Of a stretch of 64,000 bases of DNA, positions 52,172 through 61,698 are shown piece by piece (position 1 is the stretch's first letter; each line of letters opens with the position of its first letter). This DNA is from Zoogloea sp041917255 (lineage in GTDB: Bacteria; Pseudomonadota; Gammaproteobacteria; Burkholderiales; Rhodocyclaceae), in contig JAYRYA010000013.1 in NCBI GenBank assembly GCA_041917255.1, forward strand, positions 1-64,000. Reading direction: 5' to 3'. The position numbers were made by a program, and so were the translations under genes. The notes under the pieces are model-generated. The model was not told the origin of the DNA. It searched no databases and saw nothing but the letters and a program-made list of their open reading frames with translations.

Positions 52172-53221
52172 ATGGCCGACCCGATCACTCGCCAGCTCGA
52201 CAGCATCCAGTCCATGCTCACCCGCGGCCAGCGCAACCTGCGCATGGAACGCCACAGCCTGATCCTGTGGGGCCTCGCTGGCGCCGGGCTGTTTTCGGCC
52301 AGCGACCTGGTGTTCACCGCCGAGCAGATCCCCGACACCAACGCCCGCGCGGTGGCCTGGCTGCTGCTACTCGCCGCGGTGCTGGGCGGCACCGGCTTTG
52401 CCGACTGGCACCTGACCCGCCGTGTAAAGGCCGCGCGGGACGAGACCTGGTCCTTCATCCACCGCCAGGTGGTCAAGCTGCTGTGGCTCCTGATGGCCGT
52501 CGGCACGCTGTTCACCTTCGCCACCTTCTTCTATGGCGGCAGCTACATGCTGTGCACCGTGTGGCTGGTGATGATCGGGCTGGCGCTATACGTCCACGGC
52601 CTGTTCTCGGAAGAGGTGCTCGAATGGACCGGCGGCATCATCATCGCCATCGGCGTGGCCGGGCTTGCCGCCCGGCTGCCCTTCGAGACCATGAAATGGA
52701 TCGCCGCGGCGGTGTTCGGCATCGGCCTGCCGCTGCTGTCGCTGCTGCTCGACCACGGTCGCGCGCGGCCTTTCGTGGTCCGCCTCGGTCAGGCTGCCGG
52801 ATGGACGGTAGTGGTCCTGGCCGCGCCGCTGGCTGCCCATCGCCTTGCCGCGGCCAATCTGCCGCCCGAGCTGCCGGTCACCGCCCTGTCCGACTACCGG
52901 GCTGGCACCGCGCCGGCCGGCGAGACCATTGTCCGCCTGCCCGCCGGACAGGCAGTGCCGGTGAAGATTGCGGTGTCGGGCGACCTGTTCCGCCCGGCGC
53001 CGGACGCCATCCTGCCCCTCACCCTCGACCGCCCGGTGGACATCCTGCTGCGCGACGGCGCCCCCACCGGCGACCTGCGCCTGCCCGGCGAACCGTGGCA
53101 GCTCGCCCGCGAAACCCGCTGGATTTCCATCCCGTGGATCCGCGCCCGCCTCGACCCTGCCACCGGTCCGGTGGTGGAGTCGGCGCTGGTGGTGGATTTC
53201 CACGGTCATCCGCGCAACTGA
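52172..53221 (+). CDS. Membrane protein of unknown function
   Basis: A 349-residue protein with about seven hydrophobic segments in its first 230 residues (LILWGLAGAGLF, VAWLLLLAAVLGGTGFADW, WLLMAVGTLFTFATFFYGG and others) and a C-terminal soluble beta-rich domain (residues about 235-349) likely in the periplasm. I do not recognise the family. First gene of an operon behind two palindromic operators, followed by a lipoprotein and a winged-helix regulator. Confidence 0.7.
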   Translation: MADPITRQLDSIQSMLTRGQRNLRMERHSLILWGLAGAGLFSASDLVFTAEQIPDTNARAVAWLLLLAAVLGGTGFADWHLTRRVKAARDETWSFIHRQVVKLLWLLMAVGTLFTFATFFYGGSYMLCTVWLVMIGLALYVHGLFSEEVLEWTGGIIIAIGVAGLAARLPFETMKWIAAAVFGIGLPLLSLLLDHGRARPFVVRLGQAAGWTVVVLAAPLAAHRLAAANLPPELPVTALSDYRAGTAPAGETIVRLPAGQAVPVKIAVSGDLFRPAPDAILPLTLDRPVDILLRDGAPTGDLRLPGEPWQLARETRWISIPWIRARLDPATGPVVESALVVDFHGHPRN

Positions 53222-53248
53222 TCCCTTTCCCCACCCAGGAGCACGACC

Positions 53249-53641
53249 ATGATCCTTCGCACCCTCAGCATCCTTGCCGCCTGCGCGCTGACCGCCTGCG
53301 CCGGCATTCCCCCCGGCGGCGACGAGATGGCCCGTCTGCCGGTTGTGCGCTTCGGCGACACGCCGCCCGCCGGCCAGCCCTTCATCCTGCTCTACCCCGC
53401 CGGCACCCCGCTGCCTGTAGAGACGCGCATCCACGGCAGCCTGCTGCAGGACGAAGCCCGCGGCATGCTCACCGTACGCACGAAGCAGGATCTCTACACG
53501 TACAAGCAGTGGGCCAGCCTTGACGGCAAGACCTGGAAGGCCGGCAATCAGGTGGTCGGCGGGCACTTCGAGATCGCCGTGCCGGGCGAGAAGGACGGGC
53601 GTAATCCTGGCTCGATGCGTGCAGAATTCAACCTGAAGTAA
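53249..53641 (+). CDS. Lipoprotein of unknown function
   Basis: A 130-residue protein with a lipoprotein signal: hydrophobic core ILRTLSILAACAL, then lipobox LTAC, so Cys17 is the lipidated residue. The mature part has an Ig-like feel, with alternating beta segments. It sits 27 bp after the membrane protein, whose periplasmic C-terminus it may contact. Confidence 0.75.
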   Translation: MILRTLSILAACALTACAGIPPGGDEMARLPVVRFGDTPPAGQPFILLYPAGTPLPVETRIHGSLLQDEARGMLTVRTKQDLYTYKQWASLDGKTWKAGNQVVGGHFEIAVPGEKDGRNPGSMRAEFNLK

Positions 53642-53702
53642 ACGCCGGGGCCGCCAGCCCCACGCGCCCTGCCAAATGAGAAACTGAAACAAGCCAACCG
53701 AC

Positions 53703-53720
53703 GCCCGCCGCAAGGCGGGC
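53703..53720. other. Hairpin before the regulator start codon
   Basis: GCCCGCC - GCAA - GGCGGGC, a perfect 7-bp stem, ends 6 bp before the ATG at 53727 and sequesters the only Shine-Dalgarno-like AAGG. It could hold down translation of the regulator, or act as a partial terminator after the lipoprotein gene. Confidence 0.55.
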
Positions 53721-53726
53721 CGCCCC

Positions 53727-54056
53727 ATGGACACCCTCGACCCGCTCCTCCACCAGCCCCTGCGCACCCAGATCGCCGCCTTTCTCGCCGGCAGCGAGGA
53801 GGCCAGCTTTTCCGAACTCAAGCGCAACCTGCAGGTTTCCGACGGCAACCTCGAATCGCACCTCAAGAAGCTGATCGCCGCCAACTACGTGAGCCTGCGC
53901 CGTAGCGACGGTCCCGGCCGCGCCCAGACCAGCTACAGCCTCACGCCCACCGGCCTTGCCGCGTTGCAGCGCTACATCCAGACCTTGCAGAAGCTGCTGC
54001 CCCTGGGGGCAGCCCCGACCACCGGGCCGGCCGACGGGGCGCTGGCCGGTTCCTGA
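53727..54056 (+). CDS. Winged-helix transcriptional regulator
   Basis: A 109-residue DNA-binding protein of the ArsR/MarR-like winged-helix_27 type. LRTQIAAFLAGSEEASFSELKRNL and GNLESHLKKLIAANYVSLRR form the helix-turn-helix and the wing. No ligand domain. Third gene of the operon; probably represses the promoter at 52105 through the tandem palindromes, an arrangement known for this family with membrane-protein operons. Confidence 0.8.
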   Translation: MDTLDPLLHQPLRTQIAAFLAGSEEASFSELKRNLQVSDGNLESHLKKLIAANYVSLRRSDGPGRAQTSYSLTPTGLAALQRYIQTLQKLLPLGAAPTTGPADGALAGS

Positions 54057-54065
54057 GCCGCCCGC

Positions 54066-54731
54066 TCAGCCCTCGGGCTGCGCTGGCCAGACGTTCTCGG
54101 CCAGCACCGTCTCGATGGGCATGCGCTCGGCCCAGTGTTCCATCTCCAGCATCGGGCGTGGATAAAACTGCTCCACGTGGCCGATGCACAGGATCGCCAC
54201 CGGGCGGGCGCCCTCCGGCATGCCCAGCAGCGCGGCGAGTTCGACCGGATCGAAGATCGACACCCAGCCCAGGCCGATGCCCTCGGCGCGGGCCGCCAGC
54301 CACATGTTCTGGATCGCGCAGGCCACCGAGGCCAGGTCCATCTCGGGCAGGGTGCGACGCCCGAAGACGTGCTTCTCGCGGCCGTCCGCCAGCGCCACCA
54401 CGATCACCTCGCCGGCGTCCAGCAGGCCTTCCACCTTCAGCCGCATGAAGTCGTCCTCGCGCTCGCCCAGGGCCTTGGCGGTGGCGCGCCGTTCGACTTC
54501 GACAAGCTCGTGCATCCGCTCGCGCAAGGCGCGGTCGGTGATGCGGACGAAGCGCCAGGGCTGCATGTAACCCACGCTGGGGGCGTGGTGGGCGGCCCAC
54601 AGCAGGCGCTTGAGCAGGGCCGGATCGACCGGGTCCGGGCGGAAGTGGCGCATGTCGCGCCGCTCGGCGATGGCCCGGTAAACGCCGGCGATCTCCGGCT
54701 CGGTGAAGCGATGGGATGGGGTGTCGGCCAT
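54066..54731 (-). CDS. bluB: 5,6-dimethylbenzimidazole synthase
   Basis: A 221-residue nitroreductase-fold BluB, which cleaves reduced FMN to make the lower ligand of vitamin B12. RRDMRHFRPDPVDPALL, HHAPSVGYMQPWRFVRI and GIGLGWVSIFDP are distinctive of BluB. Flavin-binding Arg/Ser positions are present. It is convergent with the regulator operon. The window also encodes a B12-binding radical SAM protein. Confidence 0.92.
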   Translation of the reverse strand: MADTPSHRFTEPEIAGVYRAIAERRDMRHFRPDPVDPALLKRLLWAAHHAPSVGYMQPWRFVRITDRALRERMHELVEVERRATAKALGEREDDFMRLKVEGLLDAGEVIVVALADGREKHVFGRRTLPEMDLASVACAIQNMWLAARAEGIGLGWVSIFDPVELAALLGMPEGARPVAILCIGHVEQFYPRPMLEMEHWAERMPIETVLAENVWPAQPEG

Positions 54732-54763
54732 GATGGATGCGGTGTCTGGCGAAGGCGCCGAGT

Positions 54764-56224
<1,461 letters not shown>

Positions 56225-56281
56225 GCCGGATTATCCCGCAAAGCGGCCCGGCACGCCCCGAAACCCGGGGTGGCCGACGCG

Positions 56282-57097
56282 TCAGTAGGACGAGTTGCCC
56301 ACGCCCAGCCGGGCGCGCTCCCGGGCCAGACGCTGCTCCACCCGGGCCTGTTCGCGGGCTTCTTCCTCGCGCTCGCGGGCCTCCCGCTGCTGGCGCTCCC
56401 ATTCGGCCTTGCGGCGGGCATCCTCTTCGGCGCGCTGCACGCTGTTGGTTATCTGATCGGCGTACTGCTTGCGCTCGGCCAGGGCCATCTCGTGGCGGCG
56501 CTCGGCCTCGCGGCGTTCGTACTCGGCGCGGCGCTCGGCCTCGGCCTGCTGGTAGGCCTCGCGGCGACGGCGCTCCTCGGTGGCCTGCCTGGCGATCTCG
56601 TCGTCGGTCAGGTCGCCGTAGATCTGCCGCCGCTCGGCCGCCGCCGCCCGGGCATGGGCAGCGCTCATGGCTTCACCGTTGTCGATCTGCGTCATCTGGC
56701 GCACGGCAAACAAGGACATCAGGATCTGCACCCCCACGCCGACCGCGAGCAGGCCGCCGATCACGGTGAGCATGGTGCGCAGGGGCGAGCGTGGCTTGAC
56801 GACGCGGCGCGGCGGCAGGTCCACCGGCAGCACACCGGCAGGCGCATCCAGCCCGGGCGGCAGCTCGGGCTGGGTGGGTGCCAGGCTGGCGTCGTAGGCG
56901 GCGCGCCGGCCGGGGTCGGACAGGACCCAGCAGGCCTCCTTGACCACCTTGATCTGGTTGTCGGCATCGGTCTGGTCCATCCCGTGGGGGCCGGACTGAT
57001 AGTGGTGCACCAGCCGGAGGTGGGCGGCGTGGATGTCGGCCGTGGTGGCCGTCGGCGGCAACCCGAGCAGGTCGTAAAGGGTGGTTCTGGTCTTCAT
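56282..57097 (-). CDS. Membrane-anchored degenerate J-domain protein with coiled coil
   Basis: A 271-residue protein. Residues 1-70 look like a J domain (LYDLLGLPPTATTADIHAAH, CWVLSDPGRRAAYDAS), but the HPD tripeptide that activates DnaK is missing. The region between helices II and III reads VHHYQSGPHG. A single transmembrane helix near residue 110 is followed by about 140 residues of charged coiled coil rich in Glu/Arg/Ala. It may be a non-catalytic recruiter or scaffold at the membrane. Confidence 0.75.
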   Translation of the reverse strand: MKTRTTLYDLLGLPPTATTADIHAAHLRLVHHYQSGPHGMDQTDADNQIKVVKEACWVLSDPGRRAAYDASLAPTQPELPPGLDAPAGVLPVDLPPRRVVKPRSPLRTMLTVIGGLLAVGVGVQILMSLFAVRQMTQIDNGEAMSAAHARAAAAERRQIYGDLTDDEIARQATEERRRREAYQQAEAERRAEYERREAERRHEMALAERKQYADQITNSVQRAEEDARRKAEWERQQREAREREEEAREQARVEQRLARERARLGVGNSSY

Positions 57098-57209
57098 GGC
57101 TGGCGTGAAGGGAAAATACGCATTCCGGGCCGATTATAGCGACGCGATGCGCGGCGACTTTACAGTCGGACCAGATTTTCCTGCCCGCCAGGGCGCGCTG
57201 AAGCTCGCC

Positions 57210-57620
57210 TCACGGCCGCCGGAACTCGATGCGCCGGCCGTCCTCCACGGCGCCCAGGTAGTAGGCCCCGTCGGGCGCCTTGACGATGTACGAGCACCAG
57301 TTCTCGGCCTCCCGTCGCCAGTCGATCTGGACGCAGTAGCGCCCCTCGTCGCTGATCCGCCAGGTGCCGGGCGCCGTGGCGCTGGACGAACCCGCCACGC
57401 TGCCGAACTTCTTGTTGTCGGACGAAGCCACAAACTTGCCGTCGGGCCCGTTGGTCCACTTGCGCAGGCTGCCGCCGCGGGAGACGTGGGTGACTTCGGC
57501 GCCGGGCAGCAAGGTGGCCAGCTCATCGCGGCTCAGGCGCTGACCGTCGTCGGCCAGCAGCGGCGCAGCGGCCAGCATCAGACTGGCCAGCAGCATTGCA
57601 CGCGCGGATCGGGTGTTCAT
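57210..57620 (-). CDS. Periplasmic DUF995-like protein
   Basis: A 136-residue protein with a signal peptide (LLASLMLAAAPLLA). The mature domain has LSRDELATLLPGAEVTHVS and GTWRISDEGRYCVQIDW with two cysteines near the end, a pattern like DUF995. Function unknown. Start at 57620 follows GGGAGA. Confidence 0.68.
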   Translation of the reverse strand: MNTRSARAMLLASLMLAAAPLLADDGQRLSRDELATLLPGAEVTHVSRGGSLRKWTNGPDGKFVASSDNKKFGSVAGSSSATAPGTWRISDEGRYCVQIDWRREAENWCSYIVKAPDGAYYLGAVEDGRRIEFRRP

Positions 57621-57705
57621 GATTTCTCCCATGGGTGTGACGCCCCAATTCAATATAGAACGCGGCGCCCCCGGGCGCGACGGCCGGCAACGGGAAGCTG
57701 GCGAT

Positions 57706-58164
57706 CTACCCGGTCCCGACGGTTTGCCGGGCTGCCGCCAGCACGCCCTTCCCCAGCAGCAGGCGCCGCATGCTCGCCGCCAGCCGCAGGCCCAGCGCCT
57801 CGTCGTCCGCCCAGCCGAAGGCGTCGATCTCCGGCAGCCGCCGCCCCGTGCGCGCGTCATCGAAGAAGCTCGCGCACACGCACGCCTCGGGCCGCGTGGC
57901 CGCCGAATCGGTGCGCACCGCAAACAGATGCAGATCCTTGCCCCGGTAATAGGCATGACGCCCCAGGTCCACCAGCCGATCCCGCCCGAAGACCAGCCCG
58001 AACTCCTCCTGCGCCTCCCGCAGCGCGCACGCGATCGGCGACTCCCCCGGATCGATCAGACCCTTGGGCAGATCCCAGTGGGTACTGCCCGTGGAATGCC
58101 CGACCAGCAATTCGCCCCGTTCGTTGATGACCAGCAGACCGCAGGAGAGCAGCGTGGAAGACAT
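57706..58164 (-). CDS. NUDIX hydrolase
   Basis: A 152-residue NUDIX enzyme. The NUDIX box follows GLIDPGES and contains the REAQEEFG core, with Gly, Glu and the EE pair in register. WDLPKG before it is typical. Substrates are nucleoside diphosphates linked to another moiety; the specific one is unknown. The start at 58164 was chosen at the conserved MSSTLLSCGLLVI. Confidence 0.85.
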   Translation of the reverse strand: MSSTLLSCGLLVINERGELLVGHSTGSTHWDLPKGLIDPGESPIACALREAQEEFGLVFGRDRLVDLGRHAYYRGKDLHLFAVRTDSAATRPEACVCASFFDDARTGRRLPEIDAFGWADDEALGLRLAASMRRLLLGKGVLAAARQTVGTG

Positions 58165-58256
58165 GGGCAGCGCATCGGGATGGAGACAGGCGGGCATTGT
58201 GGGGGATGGCGGCGCGGGCGGGAACGGGCAGGTATCCCGCAGCTGCGCAGCTCGCA

Positions 58257-60962
58257 TTACGGCGTCAGCAGGCCTTCAATCCAATCCCAACGCTTGTCCC
58301 GCACCATCACAAACCGGCAGCGGCCATCGGAAAGATTCGCCCACAGGCCACCGATCAACCGATCATCTTCGGCTGCATTCCAACGATCTGCGCCCTTGTA
58401 CTCCACGGCCAGCACTGGCCCCGGCTGACCATCGACGCCCGGCAACTGGCAGAGGAAGTCCGGGTAGAAGCGCCCATCTGCCTTTTGCAGGAAAAACGCG
58501 CAGCCTTCACGCCGCACCAGATTGCGAACCCAGAACTCGATGCGGCCCTGCTGGGCCAGCATATCCAGCTGGCACGCACACTCGAACTCTTCCTTGCTGT
58601 CGAAATCCCCGATGCGCCCATAGAAGTGCTCGCGGAAGTCGAAGAGGCCAAAGCGACCGTCGTAGTCCCGGCTCGGTGCATAGGCCTGGGTGTGAAACTC
58701 AAAGGCGTGCTGATCGGACACCACCACCCAGTTGGCCGCCGCTTCACCGAACAGCGTCTGCTGAAAAGCCTTGCTCACCGCTTGCTTGCGGAGCGCCCTG
58801 ATCCGCGCCTCCAGCAGATTGCGCAGCAGGAACTTCTGCAGATTGGCCCGCGCGAGGGAGAACCCATCGCGGTTCAGCAAATCGGCCAGCCACGCCGCCA
58901 CGAAGGCCTGCTTGCTGGCATGGGTCAGCGACGGCTCTGGCAGATTCCGGCAAAGCCACGTGGCGAGGCGTAGTGCATCCCAATGTTCCGGCTGATAGAC
59001 CAGCCCCAGATCGCGCTGCAGCTCGGGCAGGAAGCGCGACACGATGTGTCCGCTGCCATCCACGTCGATCTCGCCGCCTTCCGACACCTTCAAGCCCGCG
59101 CCCAGAACGGACAGATCGTCCACCGTCGGCGCAGCGTCGTAGGGCGAAAGTTCCCACGGATACTCCAGCACCTCCGGGTCGTCGAACAGATGCAACTCAC
59201 CCTGTACACGCAGCGCCAGCTGTGGCACCCGGAAGCGTTCCCCCAACTCTGCCGGCGTCTGGAAAAACTCGATAGCGGTCGTGCGGCTCACCTCGGCGGC
59301 CTCCACGATAGCCTGGGCCGCCGACTCCGAACTGACCGACGTCTTCAGCACCTCCGCCTCGTCCTCGGTGAGGGGCGTGCTGATCGTCAGCGTATTGAGC
59401 TTGCCGTCCCAACTCACCTTGTCCCGCACCGCTTTGGGCACGGCCTTCAGGTTGGGCTTTTCCGACAAGGGCACGACCACCGGCTTCACCACGACGCGTC
59501 CGCCATAGCCCTCCAGATCGAGCCGCGACTGCTCGACCCGAGCGGCGGTCACAAAGGCGGCCACCTCGCGCCGCTCAAAGCCGGCGCCGGCCACCAGGCG
59601 GTCTCGCAGCGCGCCAGCCGTCTCGGCAAAATTGCGCGACACCACAAACGCGTAGGACTGATTCAGCGCCTTCGCCTGTCGGTGGCTCGCCCCCGGCTGA
59701 CGCAAGACGCGCCCCAGCAATTGCTCGACCGCCGTCGCCGACGACAGCGACGCCATGCTCACCAGAATGTAGGCAAACGGGCAATCCCAGCCCTCGGCCA
59801 GCGCCTTCTGGGTGATGACGAACTTCACCGGGCAGGCGGGATCGGCGATGCCAAGCCCGAAGTCGACGTCGATCTGCTCCAGCCCCTTCTCCTCACCGGT
59901 GGCCACCACAATCTCGTCGGGCGGAATACCGTGATTGGTGATCAGTTCGTTCCGCACCCGCTCGTAATCCAGCGTCTCGACGCCAGCGCGGCGCGGCTCG
60001 GACTGGATCAGCACCAGCGGTCGCAGATAGGCGGCGCCCCCTCGGCGCTCCTCGTCGGCCAACTGCTGCAACGCCTCCCGGCGGCCGATGGCGTCGGCCA
60101 GGCATTGTTGCCAGTTGGGCTCGGTCTCCAGCACCACCGGCAACTTGATCATCTCCTCGCCCTTCAGCTCGGCGGCCGACACGCTGTGCAGCACGTTGCT
60201 GGGCGTGCGCTCCATGTCCGGGGTCGCGGTCAGCTCCATCACCCCGCTGGGGCGAAAGCGCGCCAGCATGTCGAAGGCCAGCTCGGTGCGGCTGTTGTGG
60301 GCCTCGTCCACCACCACAAAGGGCCGGCGCAGCCGCAGCACGTTGGCCAGCGAATACGGCACCGTGCGTTCGCCGCCCTCGCCGTCACAAAGCAACGCAT
60401 CGCGCTGATCGGGCGACAGGTTGTCGAAGTGATGCATCAGCGCCCCGCTGCTCTGATACACCTTGCGGCATTCTTCCTCTTCCACCTGGAAGGCCTGCCG
60501 TGTCGCCACGATCACCGTGGTCGACGTATCCAGCGTGGCGCGGGTGACGCTCTTCGCCTCCTCCAGATCCATCACCGTGATCGGGCCGGCCTCGCGCAGG
60601 GCGAGGTGGTACGGGTGATGGCGATCCTTCAGCGCCTTGATCGTCTGCTCGCGGATCGGCTTGCTCGGCACCAGCCACAACACCACGCAATGTTCGCTGC
60701 GCAGCAGGTGGGTATTGACCAGCGCCACGCTCTTGGCCGCCAGCCAGGTCTTGCCGCCGCCGGTGGGCACCCGCAGGCAGAAATACGGCATGTCGGCCGG
60801 AAATCCCGCCAGCGGGTTGTACGGATTACCGCGCCCCCACAGCCGCTCGGTGGTGGCGGTAAAGGCAATCGACGCCGACGGCAGCTCGTGGCAGGCCTTG
60901 AAATAGGCCTCCACGCTTTCCAGCACCTGCTGCTGGTAGATCTTGGCGTCAAACGCGGTCAT
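58257..60962 (-). CDS. res: Type III restriction enzyme, Res subunit
   Basis: A 901-residue helicase-nuclease. Walker A PTGGGKT at residues 66-72, DEAH at 219-222 and motif III MELTATPD. The C-terminal domain has FYPDF and LAVEYKG, the PD-(D/E)xK endonuclease site. It translocates along and cuts unmodified DNA together with Mod. The start ATGA overlaps the end of the small gene before it. Last gene of the operon. Confidence 0.92.
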   Translation of the reverse strand: MTAFDAKIYQQQVLESVEAYFKACHELPSASIAFTATTERLWGRGNPYNPLAGFPADMPYFCLRVPTGGGKTWLAAKSVALVNTHLLRSEHCVVLWLVPSKPIREQTIKALKDRHHPYHLALREAGPITVMDLEEAKSVTRATLDTSTTVIVATRQAFQVEEEECRKVYQSSGALMHHFDNLSPDQRDALLCDGEGGERTVPYSLANVLRLRRPFVVVDEAHNSRTELAFDMLARFRPSGVMELTATPDMERTPSNVLHSVSAAELKGEEMIKLPVVLETEPNWQQCLADAIGRREALQQLADEERRGGAAYLRPLVLIQSEPRRAGVETLDYERVRNELITNHGIPPDEIVVATGEEKGLEQIDVDFGLGIADPACPVKFVITQKALAEGWDCPFAYILVSMASLSSATAVEQLLGRVLRQPGASHRQAKALNQSYAFVVSRNFAETAGALRDRLVAGAGFERREVAAFVTAARVEQSRLDLEGYGGRVVVKPVVVPLSEKPNLKAVPKAVRDKVSWDGKLNTLTISTPLTEDEAEVLKTSVSSESAAQAIVEAAEVSRTTAIEFFQTPAELGERFRVPQLALRVQGELHLFDDPEVLEYPWELSPYDAAPTVDDLSVLGAGLKVSEGGEIDVDGSGHIVSRFLPELQRDLGLVYQPEHWDALRLATWLCRNLPEPSLTHASKQAFVAAWLADLLNRDGFSLARANLQKFLLRNLLEARIRALRKQAVSKAFQQTLFGEAAANWVVVSDQHAFEFHTQAYAPSRDYDGRFGLFDFREHFYGRIGDFDSKEEFECACQLDMLAQQGRIEFWVRNLVRREGCAFFLQKADGRFYPDFLCQLPGVDGQPGPVLAVEYKGADRWNAAEDDRLIGGLWANLSDGRCRFVMVRDKRWDWIEGLLTP

Positions 60963-61171
60963 GGGGTTTTTCCGTAGGGCGCGGTGGATTCCTGCACACC
61001 GGGCGTGCCGGCATCCGGGCGGATCGTCTCGATCACGCCGCGGCGGCTCACCACGATGGCGGTGCCGGTCTGGCGGGCAAGCTCCCGCGCGCGCTGGGCG
61101 GCGCGCTGCAGGGCCTGGGACGACAGGCGCAGATCGGCGTCGCGGGCGTTCTCGATGGGTTGCTTGTTCAT
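60959..61171 (-). CDS. Small partner protein of the zeta-like kinase
   Basis: A 70-residue basic protein, start MNKQPIENARDADLRLSSQA. The helical SQALQRAAQRARELARQTGT is followed by AIVVSRRGVIETIRP, which resembles the DNA-binding/antitoxin end of several small toxin-antitoxin partners. It overlaps zeta upstream and res downstream by four bases each. Antitoxin function is inferred from position only. Confidence 0.6.
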   Translation of the reverse strand: MNKQPIENARDADLRLSSQALQRAAQRARELARQTGTAIVVSRRGVIETIRPDAGTPGVQESTAPYGKTP

Positions 61172-61698
61172 GGCTTCTCGCTCCAGTCCAGCAGCAGCGG
61201 GGTGCTGCCGGCGTTGTCGTACAGCGCCCACGCATCGACCAGCGGGGCGTACAGGTGCTCGAAGTTGTGCAGCCCGGCTGCAAAGCGGCGGCGGATGGTG
61301 GCTTCCGGAATGTCGTGGCCGCCCTGCAGCACCCGCTGGGCCACGCGGGCGATGGCCTCTTCGGGACTGTCGAGCTTCAGGAAGATCAGCTTCACCGCAT
61401 AGCCCGCCGCCTGCCAGGCCTGGATGTGGGGCGCGTAGCCGCGCCCCGACAGGGTGGTTTCAAAAGCGAAACTCTCGCCGGCGGCAAAGTGCCGGGCCAG
61501 CGCCTGCAGCATCAGCCGCCCGGCCTGAACCGCCGCGGTGTGCGGCGCAAAGGGGGCCAGGCCTGCGGCGATGAGATCGGCATTCACGAACACCGGGCAG
61601 CCTGCCTCGTTGGGCAGAAACTCCCGGGCAAAGGTGGTTTTGCCGGCCCCGTTGGGCCCGGCGATGATGATGATCTTGCGCCCCGGCTCCACGCTCAC
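61168..61698 (-). CDS. Zeta-toxin-like P-loop kinase
   Basis: A 176-residue protein with Walker A AGPNGAGKTTFAREFLP (Gly14-Thr21), VNADLIAAGLAPF and FAFETTLSGRGY, the zeta-toxin/UDP-N-acetylglucosamine-kinase-like signature. The usual zeta toxin phosphorylates UDP-GlcNAc and blocks cell-wall synthesis; shorter chromosomal relatives may act on other targets. Placed inside a type III restriction operon with 4-base overlaps on both sides, so it is co-translated with Mod and Res. Confidence 0.8.
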   Translation of the reverse strand: MSVEPGRKIIIIAGPNGAGKTTFAREFLPNEAGCPVFVNADLIAAGLAPFAPHTAAVQAGRLMLQALARHFAAGESFAFETTLSGRGYAPHIQAWQAAGYAVKLIFLKLDSPEEAIARVAQRVLQGGHDIPEATIRRRFAAGLHNFEHLYAPLVDAWALYDNAGSTPLLLDWSEKP

